Source of the DNA: Eggerthellaceae bacterium | GTDB lineage: Bacteria; Actinomycetota; Coriobacteriia; Coriobacteriales; Eggerthellaceae | Length of the DNA: 64,000 nucleotides | Direction of reading: 5' to 3' | Assembly (NCBI GenBank): GCA_017431165.1 | Contig: JAFRLO010000048.1 | Coordinates: 1 to 64,000 of the forward strand | Shown here: piece by piece, positions 41,983-50,287 of the stretch | Position numbering within the stretch: the first letter of the stretch is position 1 | How the letters are laid out: each line of letters starts with the position of its first letter | Translations under genes and position numbers: made by a program | The notes under the pieces: model-generated | Database searches by the model: none | What the model saw: the letters and a program-made list of their open reading frames with translations, nothing else | What the model was told of the DNA's origin: nothing

Positions 41983-42037
41983 CAACATGGCCATTTCTTT
42001 CCGAAATGACTATCTTGACTGGGAAATGACCATGTTG
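41983..42037. repeat. Composite inverted and direct repeat upstream of ferritin
   Basis: CAACATGGCCATTTC (41983-41997) is inverted-repeated at 42023-42037 as GAAATGACCATGTTG, one mismatch over 15 bp. GAAATGAC also occurs at 42003-42010, 20 bp before the second arm, so three copies of the word GAAATGRC exist. It lies 141 bp upstream of ferritin and after the radical SAM gene. It could be an operator, a structured RNA or a remnant of a mobile element end. Confidence 0.6.
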
Positions 42038-42080
42038 GGGCAGTTGCCTGAGCGTCACCTGTGATTAAAAAGCGGGATAC

Positions 42081-43517
42081 TTACATCAGGCTTTCCATCG
42101 TGCGACCGATATCCTCGAACTTTACCAAATCGGATGCCGACATGCTGACAAGCGGCGTACAGCGTTTTTCGTAGCGCGGGTCGTTCTCGTTTCTCCAAAT
42201 ATCGAGGGATATCGGTTCCCATTCCTCTGCGAATCCGCGGCATTTCGCGCACAGATCTTCTGCGTCCTCTTGGGCGGTTAGGTTCGTGCACGTGGCACCC
42301 GAACGCTCGATCATGCCAGGCAGGCAATCGGGGTTCTCGAGCATCGGACACGGTCTCAGCAGGTTATCGTTGAACGGCTGCTCCTTGTAGTATTCCATGA
42401 ACAGGGGCGATTTCAGCGCTTCGAGCAGCGTCACGTCGTGGATGTTGACATTCGCATAGTGAATGAAAACGCATGGTTCCACGTCACCGCGCGCATTGAT
42501 ATGAAGATAGCGGCGTCCGCCCGCGATGCAGCCGCCAACGTATTCGCCATCGTTTTGGAAGTCGAGGACGAACAGGGGCTTTTTAAAGCGCATGTCGCGG
42601 ACGACATCATACAGCTTGATGCGCTGTTCGACGGTGGGCATGAGCTCGACGACTGCGTCTGACCCGACGGGCATGTACGTAAAGATCCAACAGAACAGAG
42701 CGCCCTGCTCGATCATCCAATCGTAGTATTCCTCGCAGGCGATGCTTTCTGCGTTTTGGCTGGTATAGCAAGCGGAGATGCCGAAGGGGAGGCCATGTGC
42801 CTTGAGAAGCCCCATTGCCTTCACGATGCTTGCGTAGGTGCCTTCGCCGCGACGTGCATCGGTCGATGCCTCGTCACCTTCCGCGCTGATGGCGGGTACG
42901 AAGTTTTTAACGCGCAGCATGTCCTGGCAGAACGCCTCATCGATCAGTGTCGAATTGGTGAAGCACAAAAAGATGCAATCCTGATGCGCTTCGCACAGCT
43001 TGATGATGTCCTTCTTGCGAACGAGTGGCTCGCCGCCGGTGTAGATGTAGATGTGAGTCCCGAGTTCTTTGCCTTGCGTGATGATCGAGTCGATGTCGTC
43101 ATAGCTCAAGTTGAGGCCATGACCGTAATCCGCTGCCCAGCATCCTTTGCACTTAAGATTGCAGGCGCTTGTTGGATCGAGCAGGATGGCCCAGGGAATA
43201 TTGCACTTGAGCTCGTTGCGCATCTTTTCTTGCACAGGCCACGCCATTAGGTTCGCGTCGACGGCGAGCGTGCGTACGAACTGCTTTCTGAATTCGGGAG
43301 GCATCTCCATGGCTCTCATGAGGAGCTGATACCAATTGCCCCTGTCCTCGATGGCTTCGCGGATGGATTTACGCTGCTCAGGGAACAGTTCTGCTGGAGC
43401 GACTTTGTCGAGTAGATCCATGATCTTCGGAAGATTCTTCTCAGGGTCGCTTGTGAGCGCATCGACGATCTTATACATGGCTGCGCGCTTGATCTGATCG
43501 GCTGCTTTCATGGGCAC
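42081..43517 (-). CDS. Radical SAM/SPASM-type protein
   Basis: A 478-residue radical SAM protein. The cluster motif is C119-x3-C123-x2-C126 (ACNLKCKGC); GGEP for SAM binding follows at IYIYTGGEPL. The C-terminal ~150 residues contain many further cysteines (GGCIAGG, VEPCVFIH, RPCPMLENPDC, CAKC), as in SPASM or twitch domains with one or two extra [4Fe-4S] clusters. The first ~100 residues are an extra helical domain. The start is probably GTG at 43517, spaced 5 bp from AAGGAA; ATG at 43511 is an alternative. It diverges from a TetR gene. It could act on a peptide or another enzyme; no precursor peptide gene is seen nearby. Confidence 0.88.
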   Translation of the reverse strand: MPMKAADQIKRAAMYKIVDALTSDPEKNLPKIMDLLDKVAPAELFPEQRKSIREAIEDRGNWYQLLMRAMEMPPEFRKQFVRTLAVDANLMAWPVQEKMRNELKCNIPWAILLDPTSACNLKCKGCWAADYGHGLNLSYDDIDSIITQGKELGTHIYIYTGGEPLVRKKDIIKLCEAHQDCIFLCFTNSTLIDEAFCQDMLRVKNFVPAISAEGDEASTDARRGEGTYASIVKAMGLLKAHGLPFGISACYTSQNAESIACEEYYDWMIEQGALFCWIFTYMPVGSDAVVELMPTVEQRIKLYDVVRDMRFKKPLFVLDFQNDGEYVGGCIAGGRRYLHINARGDVEPCVFIHYANVNIHDVTLLEALKSPLFMEYYKEQPFNDNLLRPCPMLENPDCLPGMIERSGATCTNLTAQEDAEDLCAKCRGFAEEWEPISLDIWRNENDPRYEKRCTPLVSMSASDLVKFEDIGRTMESLM

Positions 43518-43594
43518 ATCGTTCCTTCCAAATTGTGTAACAATGTGGTAAAAGTAACTCTGTGTATAAAGTTAAGATTATTCACGTTTGAGTT

Positions 43595-43627
43595 CAATTA
43601 CCAATCTAATTTCCCGTGAGGTAATTG
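43595..43627. promoter_or_regulatory. CAATTACC/GGTAATTG inverted repeat between rSAM and tetR
   Basis: CAATTACC (43595-43602) is inverted at 43620-43627, an 8-bp perfect dyad with a 17-bp gap, 28 bp before the TetR start and in the 137-bp divergent region. A TetR dimer pair could bind it and control both genes. Confidence 0.4.
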
Positions 43628-43654
43628 CCACATTCGAGAAAGGTCTGGGCAAAA

Positions 43655-44266
43655 ATGGAAATGGAGCAGACGCTCGATAGGCGCACGAGACGTACGAAGG
43701 CGGCAATTCGGGGGGCTTTTTCCGAGCTAGCTGAGGAAAAAGGACTTGCGAAAGTTACCGTTTCCGATATCGCCGAGCGCGCCGATATCAATCGCAAGAC
43801 GTTCTATCATCATTACGATTCCATTGGAGCACTCATCGACGAGATCGTTGAAGACGAGGCGAAAAGAGCGGCAAATTCCATCAAGGAGGGCATGCTCGAC
43901 GAAAACGGCAAAATCGACGTCATGCAGCTCTTCCAAGCTCTGAGCGTATTCATTGCGCAAAATGCTCAGCGCAATGGCGCGGTGTTCGCGAATGTCGATG
44001 CCGAGAAATTCATCCGGCATTTCGAGCCTGTTTTGACGCGCGTGGCTTCCGATTACATTCCCGAAGTGTACGGCGATGCGCCGAAAGAGCAGATGCGTTA
44101 TCTGAAAACGTTCGTCTTCTCTGGCCTCATCAGTACCTATCATCGATGGCTTTCCGAGGGTTCGGAATACGATTTAACGGAACTTGCGGAAACCGTAAGC
44201 GTTCTGATTGCGGAGGGTCTTGCAGGTTTCAGGGAACACACATCTGCGAAGCAGACGATGAAGTAA
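43655..44266 (+). CDS. TetR/AcrR family transcriptional regulator
   Basis: A 203-residue TetR regulator. The helix-turn-helix is VTVSDIAERADINRKTFYHHYDS, closely following the family pattern, and the ligand-binding C-terminal domain fills the rest. ATG at 43655 has AGAAAGG upstream; a TTG 30 bp earlier is less likely. It is divergent to the radical SAM gene and ends at a terminator. The ligand is unknown; the divergent gene is the natural target. Confidence 0.92.
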   Translation: MEMEQTLDRRTRRTKAAIRGAFSELAEEKGLAKVTVSDIAERADINRKTFYHHYDSIGALIDEIVEDEAKRAANSIKEGMLDENGKIDVMQLFQALSVFIAQNAQRNGAVFANVDAEKFIRHFEPVLTRVASDYIPEVYGDAPKEQMRYLKTFVFSGLISTYHRWLSEGSEYDLTELAETVSVLIAEGLAGFREHTSAKQTMK

Positions 44267-44269
44267 GAA

Positions 44270-44296
44270 GCGCCGCAGACATGATGTCTGCGGCGC
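44270..44296. terminator. Bidirectional terminator between tetR and the ligase fusion
   Basis: GCGCCGCAGACAT (44270-44282) and ATGTCTGCGGCGC (44284-44296) are perfect 13-bp arms; the real loop is probably ATGAT. It sits between convergent genes, starting 4 bp after the TetR stop. T-runs are short on both sides. Confidence 0.75.
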
Positions 44297-44302
44297 ATTC
44301 GG

Positions 44303-46822
44303 CTAATCTTCCTTCGTGGCTAATCCGAGTTTTTCGGCAGCCCATGCGCGCATGAGGTGTTTCTGGATCTTTCCAGCTGCATTCATCGGGAAACTGTCGA
44401 CGAACTCGATGTAGCGTGGCACCTTATGGCGAGCGATGTGCGAAACGGCGTATTCGCGCATCTCTTCCTCGGTTGCTTCCTCGCCATCCATCAGGATGAT
44501 GCACGCCATGGCTTCTTCGCCATACTTCTCGTCCGGAACCGCGATGACCTGGCAGTCGCTGACCTTCGGATGCTCGAGGAAGAACTCCTCGATCTCCTTC
44601 GGGTTGATGTTCTCGCCGCCGCGGATGATCATATCCTTCAGGCGGCCGGTGATGATGTAATTGCCCTGACCATCGTTGCGGGCGAGGTCGCCCGAATGAA
44701 GCCAGCCATCGGAGTCGATTGCCTTGCGCGTGGCGATGGGCATCTTGTAATAGCCCTTCATCGTATTGTAGCCACGGCTGCAGAATTCGCCGTTCTCGCC
44801 ATGCGGGACCTCTTCGCCCGTGTCGGGGTCGATGATCTTGCACTCGACATGCGGGAACGCATAACCGACGGTCTCGATGCGGACGTATTCGGTATCAGTC
44901 CATGCGCTCATCGTGGAGCCAGGTGAGCTTTCGGTCTGTCCGTACACGCTGATGATACCGGTCATGTTCATCTCGTCAGGTCTTGCAGCACGACGCATGA
45001 GTTCAGGCGGGCAGCCTGCGCCAGCCATGATGCCCGTGCGGATGTACGAGAAGTCCGTCTTGCGGTAGTTCTCGTGGTTGAACATGGCGATGAACATCGT
45101 CGGTACGCCGTTAAAGCACGTGATGCGCTCTTGGTTGATGCACGCGAGGCTCGCCTTCGCGTTGAAGTAGGGCATCGGGCACATAGTAGCGCCATGCGTC
45201 ATGCTGGACGTCATGGAGAGTACCATGCCGAAGCAGTGGAACATCGGCACCTGGATCATCATACGGTCTGCCGTGGAAAGGCCGAGGCGGTCACCGATGC
45301 ACTTGCCATCGTTCACGACGTTGTAGTGCGTGAGCATGACGCCCTTCGGGAAGCCCGTGGTGCCGGAGGTGTACTGCATGTTGCATACATCATCCGGGCG
45401 CACCTGCGCAGCGAGACGCTCCACTTCGGCAGCGGGTACGAGGTCGGCACGTGCCATGGCTTCGTCGAACGTGAGGCTACCTGGCTGGCGGAAACCGACC
45501 GTGATGACGTTGCGCAGGAAGGGGAGCTTCTTGCAGTGCAGGGGCTCGCCGGCCTTCGTCTGCGCGATTTCGGGGCACAGCTCGTTGATGATCTCCTGGT
45601 AGTTTGAATCGAGGCTGCTGTGTTCCATGACAAGCGTATGCGTATCGGATTGGCGGAACAGGTATTCTGCCTCGTGGATTTTATACGCGGAGTTTACCGT
45701 GACCAGAACGGCACCGATCTTCACGGTTGCCCAGAACGTGAGGAACCATGCGGGGATGTTTCCCGCCCAAATGGCAACCTTGCTACCTGGCTTTACGCCC
45801 ATGCTTACGAGAGCACGGGCGAAGTTGTTCACGTCATCGCGGAATTGCGAATACGTACGCGTGTAATCGAGCGTAGTGTACTTGAAGCAATACTGATCCG
45901 GGAAGGTCTCGGCCATGATATCGAGCACTTCAGGGAAGGTATGGTTGATGAGTTCGAACTTCTCCCACACGTACTGGCCGCTGCCATCGTGATTCGGAAT
46001 CGTCATGCGCTTTTTATCGCGACCGGCATCGTAGCGTGCCATGTAATTCACGAAGTAAGGGAAGATGATCTCGGGATCATCGAGGTCATCCATCCACTGC
46101 GGCTTCCATTCTTGCGAGATGTAGCCATCGTAGTCGATGGAGCGCAGCGCCCGCATCACATCGTCAATGGGCAGCGTGCCCTCGCCGATGACCTGATAGG
46201 ACAGCTCCCCGGTCTTCTTGTCGACGATGCTGTCGCGCAGGTGCACGTGCTTCACATAGCTGCCGAGATTCTCGATGGTTTTCGAAGGCATCTCGTTGAC
46301 GTCGCGCACGGGATGATGCACATCCCAGAGCGCCCCCAGCTCATCGCAAGCGAATCGGTTCAAAAGCTCGCGTAAGCGTGCAGTATCTGCGAATGCGTAG
46401 CTCGTCTTGATAAGCACGGTGACGCCTGCTTTCCCAGCCTTCGGGATGAGCGCGGAGAGCACGGCGTCAACCTGCTCGTTCTCCTCAGTCGCGTATGCGC
46501 TCACGTACGGCACGTGCGCATCATGCGCGAGGGCGATGAGCATCTCGAGCTGGCCTAAAGGATCTTCGCCATCGATTCCTTCGGCTTTTCCTGCGAGGTC
46601 GATATAAGTGTCAAAACACGGGATCTCAAGGTTTTCCGCGCGCAGCTTTCGCACGGTCGCCGCCACGGCGTACTTGTGCAGCGGGCCGTCCTTTGCCATG
46701 AGCTCAGATGTTTTGACGGGGTTGTAAACCTCGATGCCGTTGAAATGCATGCTTGTAGCGGCCTGGACCCATTCGTCCCAGGTCATACCCGCCCAACCGC
46801 GGGTGGAGAATGAGAGTTTCAT
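44303..46822 (-). CDS. Fusion: sugar-isomerase-type TIM barrel plus acyl-CoA ligase
   Basis: An 839-residue natural fusion. Residues ~1-270 are an AP-endonuclease-2/IolE-like TIM barrel with metal-site candidates Glu31, Asp167, His170, His194 and Glu238 (WDVHH, HVHLRD, SQEW). Residues ~285-839 are an ANL-family ligase: A3 TSGTTGFPKG (485-494), A5 YGQTE (627-631), then HSGD, GRLKDMIIRGGENINPKEIE and the C-terminal NAAGKIQK with the catalytic Lys. Codon usage and frame run through without a break, so it is not a frameshift artefact. ATG at 46822 overlaps the upstream stop by one base. The ligase is closest to medium/long-chain fatty-acid CoA ligases. The barrel may make or bind the ligase substrate. 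Confidence 0.88.
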   Translation of the reverse strand: MKLSFSTRGWAGMTWDEWVQAATSMHFNGIEVYNPVKTSELMAKDGPLHKYAVAATVRKLRAENLEIPCFDTYIDLAGKAEGIDGEDPLGQLEMLIALAHDAHVPYVSAYATEENEQVDAVLSALIPKAGKAGVTVLIKTSYAFADTARLRELLNRFACDELGALWDVHHPVRDVNEMPSKTIENLGSYVKHVHLRDSIVDKKTGELSYQVIGEGTLPIDDVMRALRSIDYDGYISQEWKPQWMDDLDDPEIIFPYFVNYMARYDAGRDKKRMTIPNHDGSGQYVWEKFELINHTFPEVLDIMAETFPDQYCFKYTTLDYTRTYSQFRDDVNNFARALVSMGVKPGSKVAIWAGNIPAWFLTFWATVKIGAVLVTVNSAYKIHEAEYLFRQSDTHTLVMEHSSLDSNYQEIINELCPEIAQTKAGEPLHCKKLPFLRNVITVGFRQPGSLTFDEAMARADLVPAAEVERLAAQVRPDDVCNMQYTSGTTGFPKGVMLTHYNVVNDGKCIGDRLGLSTADRMMIQVPMFHCFGMVLSMTSSMTHGATMCPMPYFNAKASLACINQERITCFNGVPTMFIAMFNHENYRKTDFSYIRTGIMAGAGCPPELMRRAARPDEMNMTGIISVYGQTESSPGSTMSAWTDTEYVRIETVGYAFPHVECKIIDPDTGEEVPHGENGEFCSRGYNTMKGYYKMPIATRKAIDSDGWLHSGDLARNDGQGNYIITGRLKDMIIRGGENINPKEIEEFFLEHPKVSDCQVIAVPDEKYGEEAMACIILMDGEEATEEEMREYAVSHIARHKVPRYIEFVDSFPMNAAGKIQKHLMRAWAAEKLGLATKED

Positions 46823-48237
46823 TATTCGCCTGCTTCCTCGTAGACGATTTTGTTGACAGCGGAAATGTACGCAAGGATGGACGACCCGATGACGTCGGTC
46901 GAAAGACCGCGGCCGGAGTACACGCGTCCATCATCGGCGCGGAGACGAATGACCGTCTCGCCTAGAGCTTCGCGCCCTTCGGTGACGGCGCGGATCTTGA
47001 AATCGTCCAACTCGTAGTGGTGACCGACGATCTGCTCGATCGCGAGGAAGGACGCATCGACTGGACCATCGCCGAGGGCGACGCTGTCAAGGATTTCGTC
47101 ACCACGGCGAAGGCGCATGTGGCTCGTTGCCATGATGGTGTTGCCAGAATTGATGACGAAGCTTTCAAGCTTGAATGTCTGGGGAACCTGCAAGGCCTCG
47201 GTTGCCACGATGGCGTCGAGTTCGGTTGCGCTGATGGTATCCTTACGGGCTGCCAACTGGCAAAATGCGTCATAGACCTTCGTGATGTCCTCTTCGGGCA
47301 GGTCATATCCCATTGATTCGATAGCGCGGGCGACTTCTTCGATTGAGTCGTGGGCTGTGAATGTCGCCTCGTCTCCGCTGTCGCGTACGCCGTTATCGAA
47401 CGGGGAATTGTCGGAACGCTGGGTCTCGCACATCCATGCGATTTGCTTCACGATGCGGTCGAGTTCCACAGTGCGTACGCCAGAGGTCACGCCGAAGGAG
47501 GAGCCCTTCGTGTCGATGACACGCGCGATGTTGGGTAAAGAAGCGGTGAACGTGGCGTTGGCAGATGCCTTCACCTCGCAAGCACCGGCCTGAATGGCAG
47601 CGATGGTGTTTGCGTCGGCCATGAACAGCGCATTCGAACATGCGACGCCGAGTTGCACGTTTTCGGGCAGGGCGGCGCGGATTCGCGCGATGAATGCGCC
47701 GAACTCCTCGACGAGCATAGCGCCGGCATCGTCTTTGATAGTGATAAGCGTGGCACCAGCCTGAGCAGCCGCTTCGAGGGCATGTGTCAGGAACGCCTCG
47801 TCAGCGCGAGTGGCGTCTTGCGCGACGAACTCCACATCGGGGCAGATAGCGGCACAGGCCGCGATTTTCTCGGCGATGAACGTCGGAACGGCATCTGCCT
47901 TCTTGTGCAGGAAGTATTCCATTTGCACATCGCTTACAGGCAGGCACACCTGCAGACGGGGATGGGCAGCTTGCGTAAGTGCATCCCATGTAAATGCGGT
48001 GTTATCTTCAGTCACGCTTACGGGTACAGCGACGATGCTGTCTTTCACGGCACTGGCGATAGACTTGATGAGCAGACGATCGCTACGAGGATTCTCGATG
48101 GGTGAAAGCTCTATGACGGAAGCGCCCAGCTTATCTAGTAGCTTCGCTAGTTCGATCTTCTCGCGGAAGCTAAGAAGGATGCCGCCTGCTTCCACGGTTT
48201 GTTGCATCGTGACGTCGCTGATCATGATAGTACGCAT
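46822..48237 (-). CDS. LeuA-like protein with degenerate catalytic site
   Basis: A 471-residue homologue of 2-isopropylmalate/homocitrate synthases with a TIM barrel (~1-280), a linker and the LeuA allosteric dimer domain (~385-471). The catalytic block normally DTTLRDGEQ reads DVTMQQTVE, so Arg is Gln12 and Glu is Val15. The metal motif HCHND reads ACSNA at 199-203, losing both His and the Asp. Asp8 and KDDAGAM remain. A Claisen condensation seems unlikely; a regulatory, binding or altered catalytic role is inferred. ATG at 48237 follows AAGGAAG; the longer frame lacks any family match. It is co-translated with the TIM-ligase fusion. Confidence 0.82.
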   Translation of the reverse strand: MRTIMISDVTMQQTVEAGGILLSFREKIELAKLLDKLGASVIELSPIENPRSDRLLIKSIASAVKDSIVAVPVSVTEDNTAFTWDALTQAAHPRLQVCLPVSDVQMEYFLHKKADAVPTFIAEKIAACAAICPDVEFVAQDATRADEAFLTHALEAAAQAGATLITIKDDAGAMLVEEFGAFIARIRAALPENVQLGVACSNALFMADANTIAAIQAGACEVKASANATFTASLPNIARVIDTKGSSFGVTSGVRTVELDRIVKQIAWMCETQRSDNSPFDNGVRDSGDEATFTAHDSIEEVARAIESMGYDLPEEDITKVYDAFCQLAARKDTISATELDAIVATEALQVPQTFKLESFVINSGNTIMATSHMRLRRGDEILDSVALGDGPVDASFLAIEQIVGHHYELDDFKIRAVTEGREALGETVIRLRADDGRVYSGRGLSTDVIGSSILAYISAVNKIVYEEAGE

Positions 48238-48580
48238 AACGGCTTCCTTTCTTTGCTCGGGCGAGGCACCTGTTGCCCCGCGGTTTTTCCGTTGCGTTCG
48301 GCTATTGGGATGTGCCCAGGTACGGGCAAATGCCGTTAAGCCGTAATACTGTACTATAGCGAACTGGGGGAACAATTACGTTTGTCAAGGGAAAAATAGC
48401 GCCAAATGGGCGGTTCACGACACGTGTGGCGCAGTTTTATAGCCCAGGTGCAAAGAGCGTGATGGATGTGTAAGCAGTTGCTGTACGAAAACGATAGACA
48501 TGTGTATATACCCAGTACGGTATACTTAAAGTGTTGTTCTCATACATGTGATTATCGATTGCGGATGAAAGGGGAAGCTG
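48238..48580. other. 343-bp divergent region between the LeuA-like gene and desulfoferrodoxin
   Basis: No gene is visible. On the minus strand TATAGT (48358-48353) lies ~115 bp before the LeuA-like start, with TTGACA at 48388-48383 but a 24-bp gap, so not a standard pair. On the plus strand TATACT at 48521-48526 with TAGACA at 48495-48500 (20-bp gap) could serve desulfoferrodoxin. The LeuA-like leader is GC-rich and may fold. Confidence 0.4.
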
Positions 48581-48964
48581 ATGAAGAAGCGCGAAACGTT
48601 CTATGTATGCAAGAGATGCGGAAACATCATCGTCAAGGTGGTTGATGCTGGTGTGCCGGTTATGTGCTGCGGTCAGAAGATGGAAGAAATCGAGCCGAAT
48701 ACATTCGATGCTGCGGGCGAGAAGCATGTCCCCGTCATCCAAATCGATGGCAATGTGGTTCGCGTAACTGTCGGCGAAGTCATCCATCCGATGGAAGAGG
48801 ATCATTTCATCCAATGGATTTACCTCGTCACCGCAAAAGGTGTCCAGGCGAAGTGTCTGAAGCCGGGCGAAGAGCCTTTAGCTACGTTCGTCTTAGAGGA
48901 CGATGAGGCGGTAGCCGCGCTCGAGTACTGCAACAAGCATGGTTTGTGGCGCGCTGAGGCTTAA
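48581..48964 (+). CDS. dfx: Desulfoferrodoxin (superoxide reductase, two-iron type)
   Basis: A 127-residue desulfoferrodoxin. The N-terminal Dx centre has Cys10, Cys13, Cys29 and Cys30. The superoxide reductase centre has His49, His69, His75, Cys117 and His120 (EKHVPVI, IHPMEEDHFIQW, EYCNKHGLW), all expected ligands, and Glu47/Lys48 sits beside the active iron. ATG at 48581 follows AAAGGGGAAG. It converts superoxide to hydrogen peroxide without making oxygen, a typical anaerobe defence. It ends at a good terminator. Confidence 0.96.
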   Translation: MKKRETFYVCKRCGNIIVKVVDAGVPVMCCGQKMEEIEPNTFDAAGEKHVPVIQIDGNVVRVTVGEVIHPMEEDHFIQWIYLVTAKGVQAKCLKPGEEPLATFVLEDDEAVAALEYCNKHGLWRAEA

Positions 48965-48992
48965 TCAGCGTTCTTGTTGCCAAAAAATGTGG

Positions 48993-49016
48993 AGGGCTCG
49001 TCTTTCGACGAGCCCT
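48993..49016 (+). terminator. Terminator of desulfoferrodoxin
   Basis: AGGGCTCGTC (48993-49002) and GACGAGCCCT (49007-49016) make a 10-bp stem with TTTC loop, followed by TCGTTTGTCTTTT. It also faces the convergent guaA gene. Confidence 0.85.
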
Positions 49017-49075
49017 TCGTTTGTCTTTTGGGATGTGCGCGTGACCGGCGGATGCATCAGTCCAGCCGAAAGCGC

Positions 49076-50062
49076 TTACTCGCACTCGATGGTCGCAGTG
49101 GGTTTGGGGCTTAAGTCGTATGCAACGCGGCAGATTCCCGGTACTTCGGTCATGATGCGAGATGTCATCTTCTTAAGCAGTGGCCAATCGAGCTCGGGTA
49201 CTTCGGCCGTGATGGCATCGATGGAGTTCACGGCGCGGATGATGCACATCCAATCATAGGCGCGCTGATTGTCGACGATGCCGGTTACACGGAAATCGGG
49301 CACGATGGCGAAGTACTGCCAGATCTTGTCGCCCAGACCGGCGGCGCCGATTTCCTCGCGCACGATGGCATCGGCTTCGCGGAGCGCTTCGAGTCTGTCA
49401 CGCGTGATGGCACCGAGGCAGCGAACGCCCAGACCGGGACCAGGGAATGGTTGGCGATATACCATGGAGTCGGGCAAGCCGAGCTGCTTTCCGACCACGC
49501 GCACCTCATCCTTATAAAGCAGTTTGACGGGCTCGACGAGCTCGAATTGCAGATCGTCCGGCAAGCCGCCGACGTTATGATGCGCCTTGATGCCTGCTTC
49601 GCTTTCGAGGATGTCGGGATAGATGGTGCCCTGGCCGAGGAACGAAACGTCATCGGCGACCTTGCGGGCTTCCTCTTCGAACACGCGGATGAACTCAGCG
49701 CCGATGATCTTGCGTTTCGTCTCCGGCTCGTCAACGCCTTCGAGCTTGTCGAGGAAACGGTCGACAGCATCGACATAAATCAGGTTTGCGCCCAGCTCGT
49801 CTCTAAACACCTTTACGACTTGCTCGGGTTCGCCTTTGCGTAACAGCCCGTGGTTCACGTGCACGCACACGAGGTTCTGACCGATGGCGCGGATGAGCAG
49901 TGCGGCGCACACGCTGGAATCGACGCCGCCCGATAAAGCGAGCAGAACCTTGCCATCGCCGATCTGCTCTTTGAGTGCGACGACTTGTTCATCGATGAAT
50001 GCCTGTGCGAGCTCGGGGGTCGTTATACGAGCCATATCGGCGGGACGTACGTTAGAATCCAT
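49076..50062 (-). CDS. guaA: GMP synthase ATPase subunit without glutaminase domain
   Basis: A 328-residue protein with the ATP pyrophosphatase domain (LLALSGGVDSSVCAALL) and the C-terminal dimer domain of GMP synthase (ending KPTATIECE, with the QPFPGPGLGVR block). It aminates XMP to GMP using ATP. Class I glutaminase residues (~190 aa in the usual 510-525-residue enzyme) are absent: only 186 bp separate it from the next gene. ATG at 50062 has GGAGGAACC directly before it, so the start is well supported. Ammonia may come from a separate subunit, as in archaeal GuaAa/GuaAb, or from free ammonia. Confidence 0.93.
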   Translation of the reverse strand: MDSNVRPADMARITTPELAQAFIDEQVVALKEQIGDGKVLLALSGGVDSSVCAALLIRAIGQNLVCVHVNHGLLRKGEPEQVVKVFRDELGANLIYVDAVDRFLDKLEGVDEPETKRKIIGAEFIRVFEEEARKVADDVSFLGQGTIYPDILESEAGIKAHHNVGGLPDDLQFELVEPVKLLYKDEVRVVGKQLGLPDSMVYRQPFPGPGLGVRCLGAITRDRLEALREADAIVREEIGAAGLGDKIWQYFAIVPDFRVTGIVDNQRAYDWMCIIRAVNSIDAITAEVPELDWPLLKKMTSRIMTEVPGICRVAYDLSPKPTATIECE

Positions 50063-50287
50063 GGTTCCTCCTGATCGTGTGTTCGACGCGTTCCGTAAGC
50101 GATTGCTGCGTAAGCGCGTTGTATTCGTACCTCTACACTTTACTATGTTTTCGCTATTTGAACGGTTCATTTTCTGCGGGTCGCAGGAATCAATCGTTGG
50201 AGGCACACGTCGGTTGCAGTGATAGAATAATCACAGGTATGCCATGGTATGGCGCCAGTGAACAACGCGACAAAGAACAGAGAGCCC

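Noticed and set aside
50063-50248. Degenerate glutaminase domain upstream of the GMP synthase gene
   Set aside because: Only 186 bp are available and no class I glutaminase motif is readable on either strand, so this is not a broken bifunctional gene.
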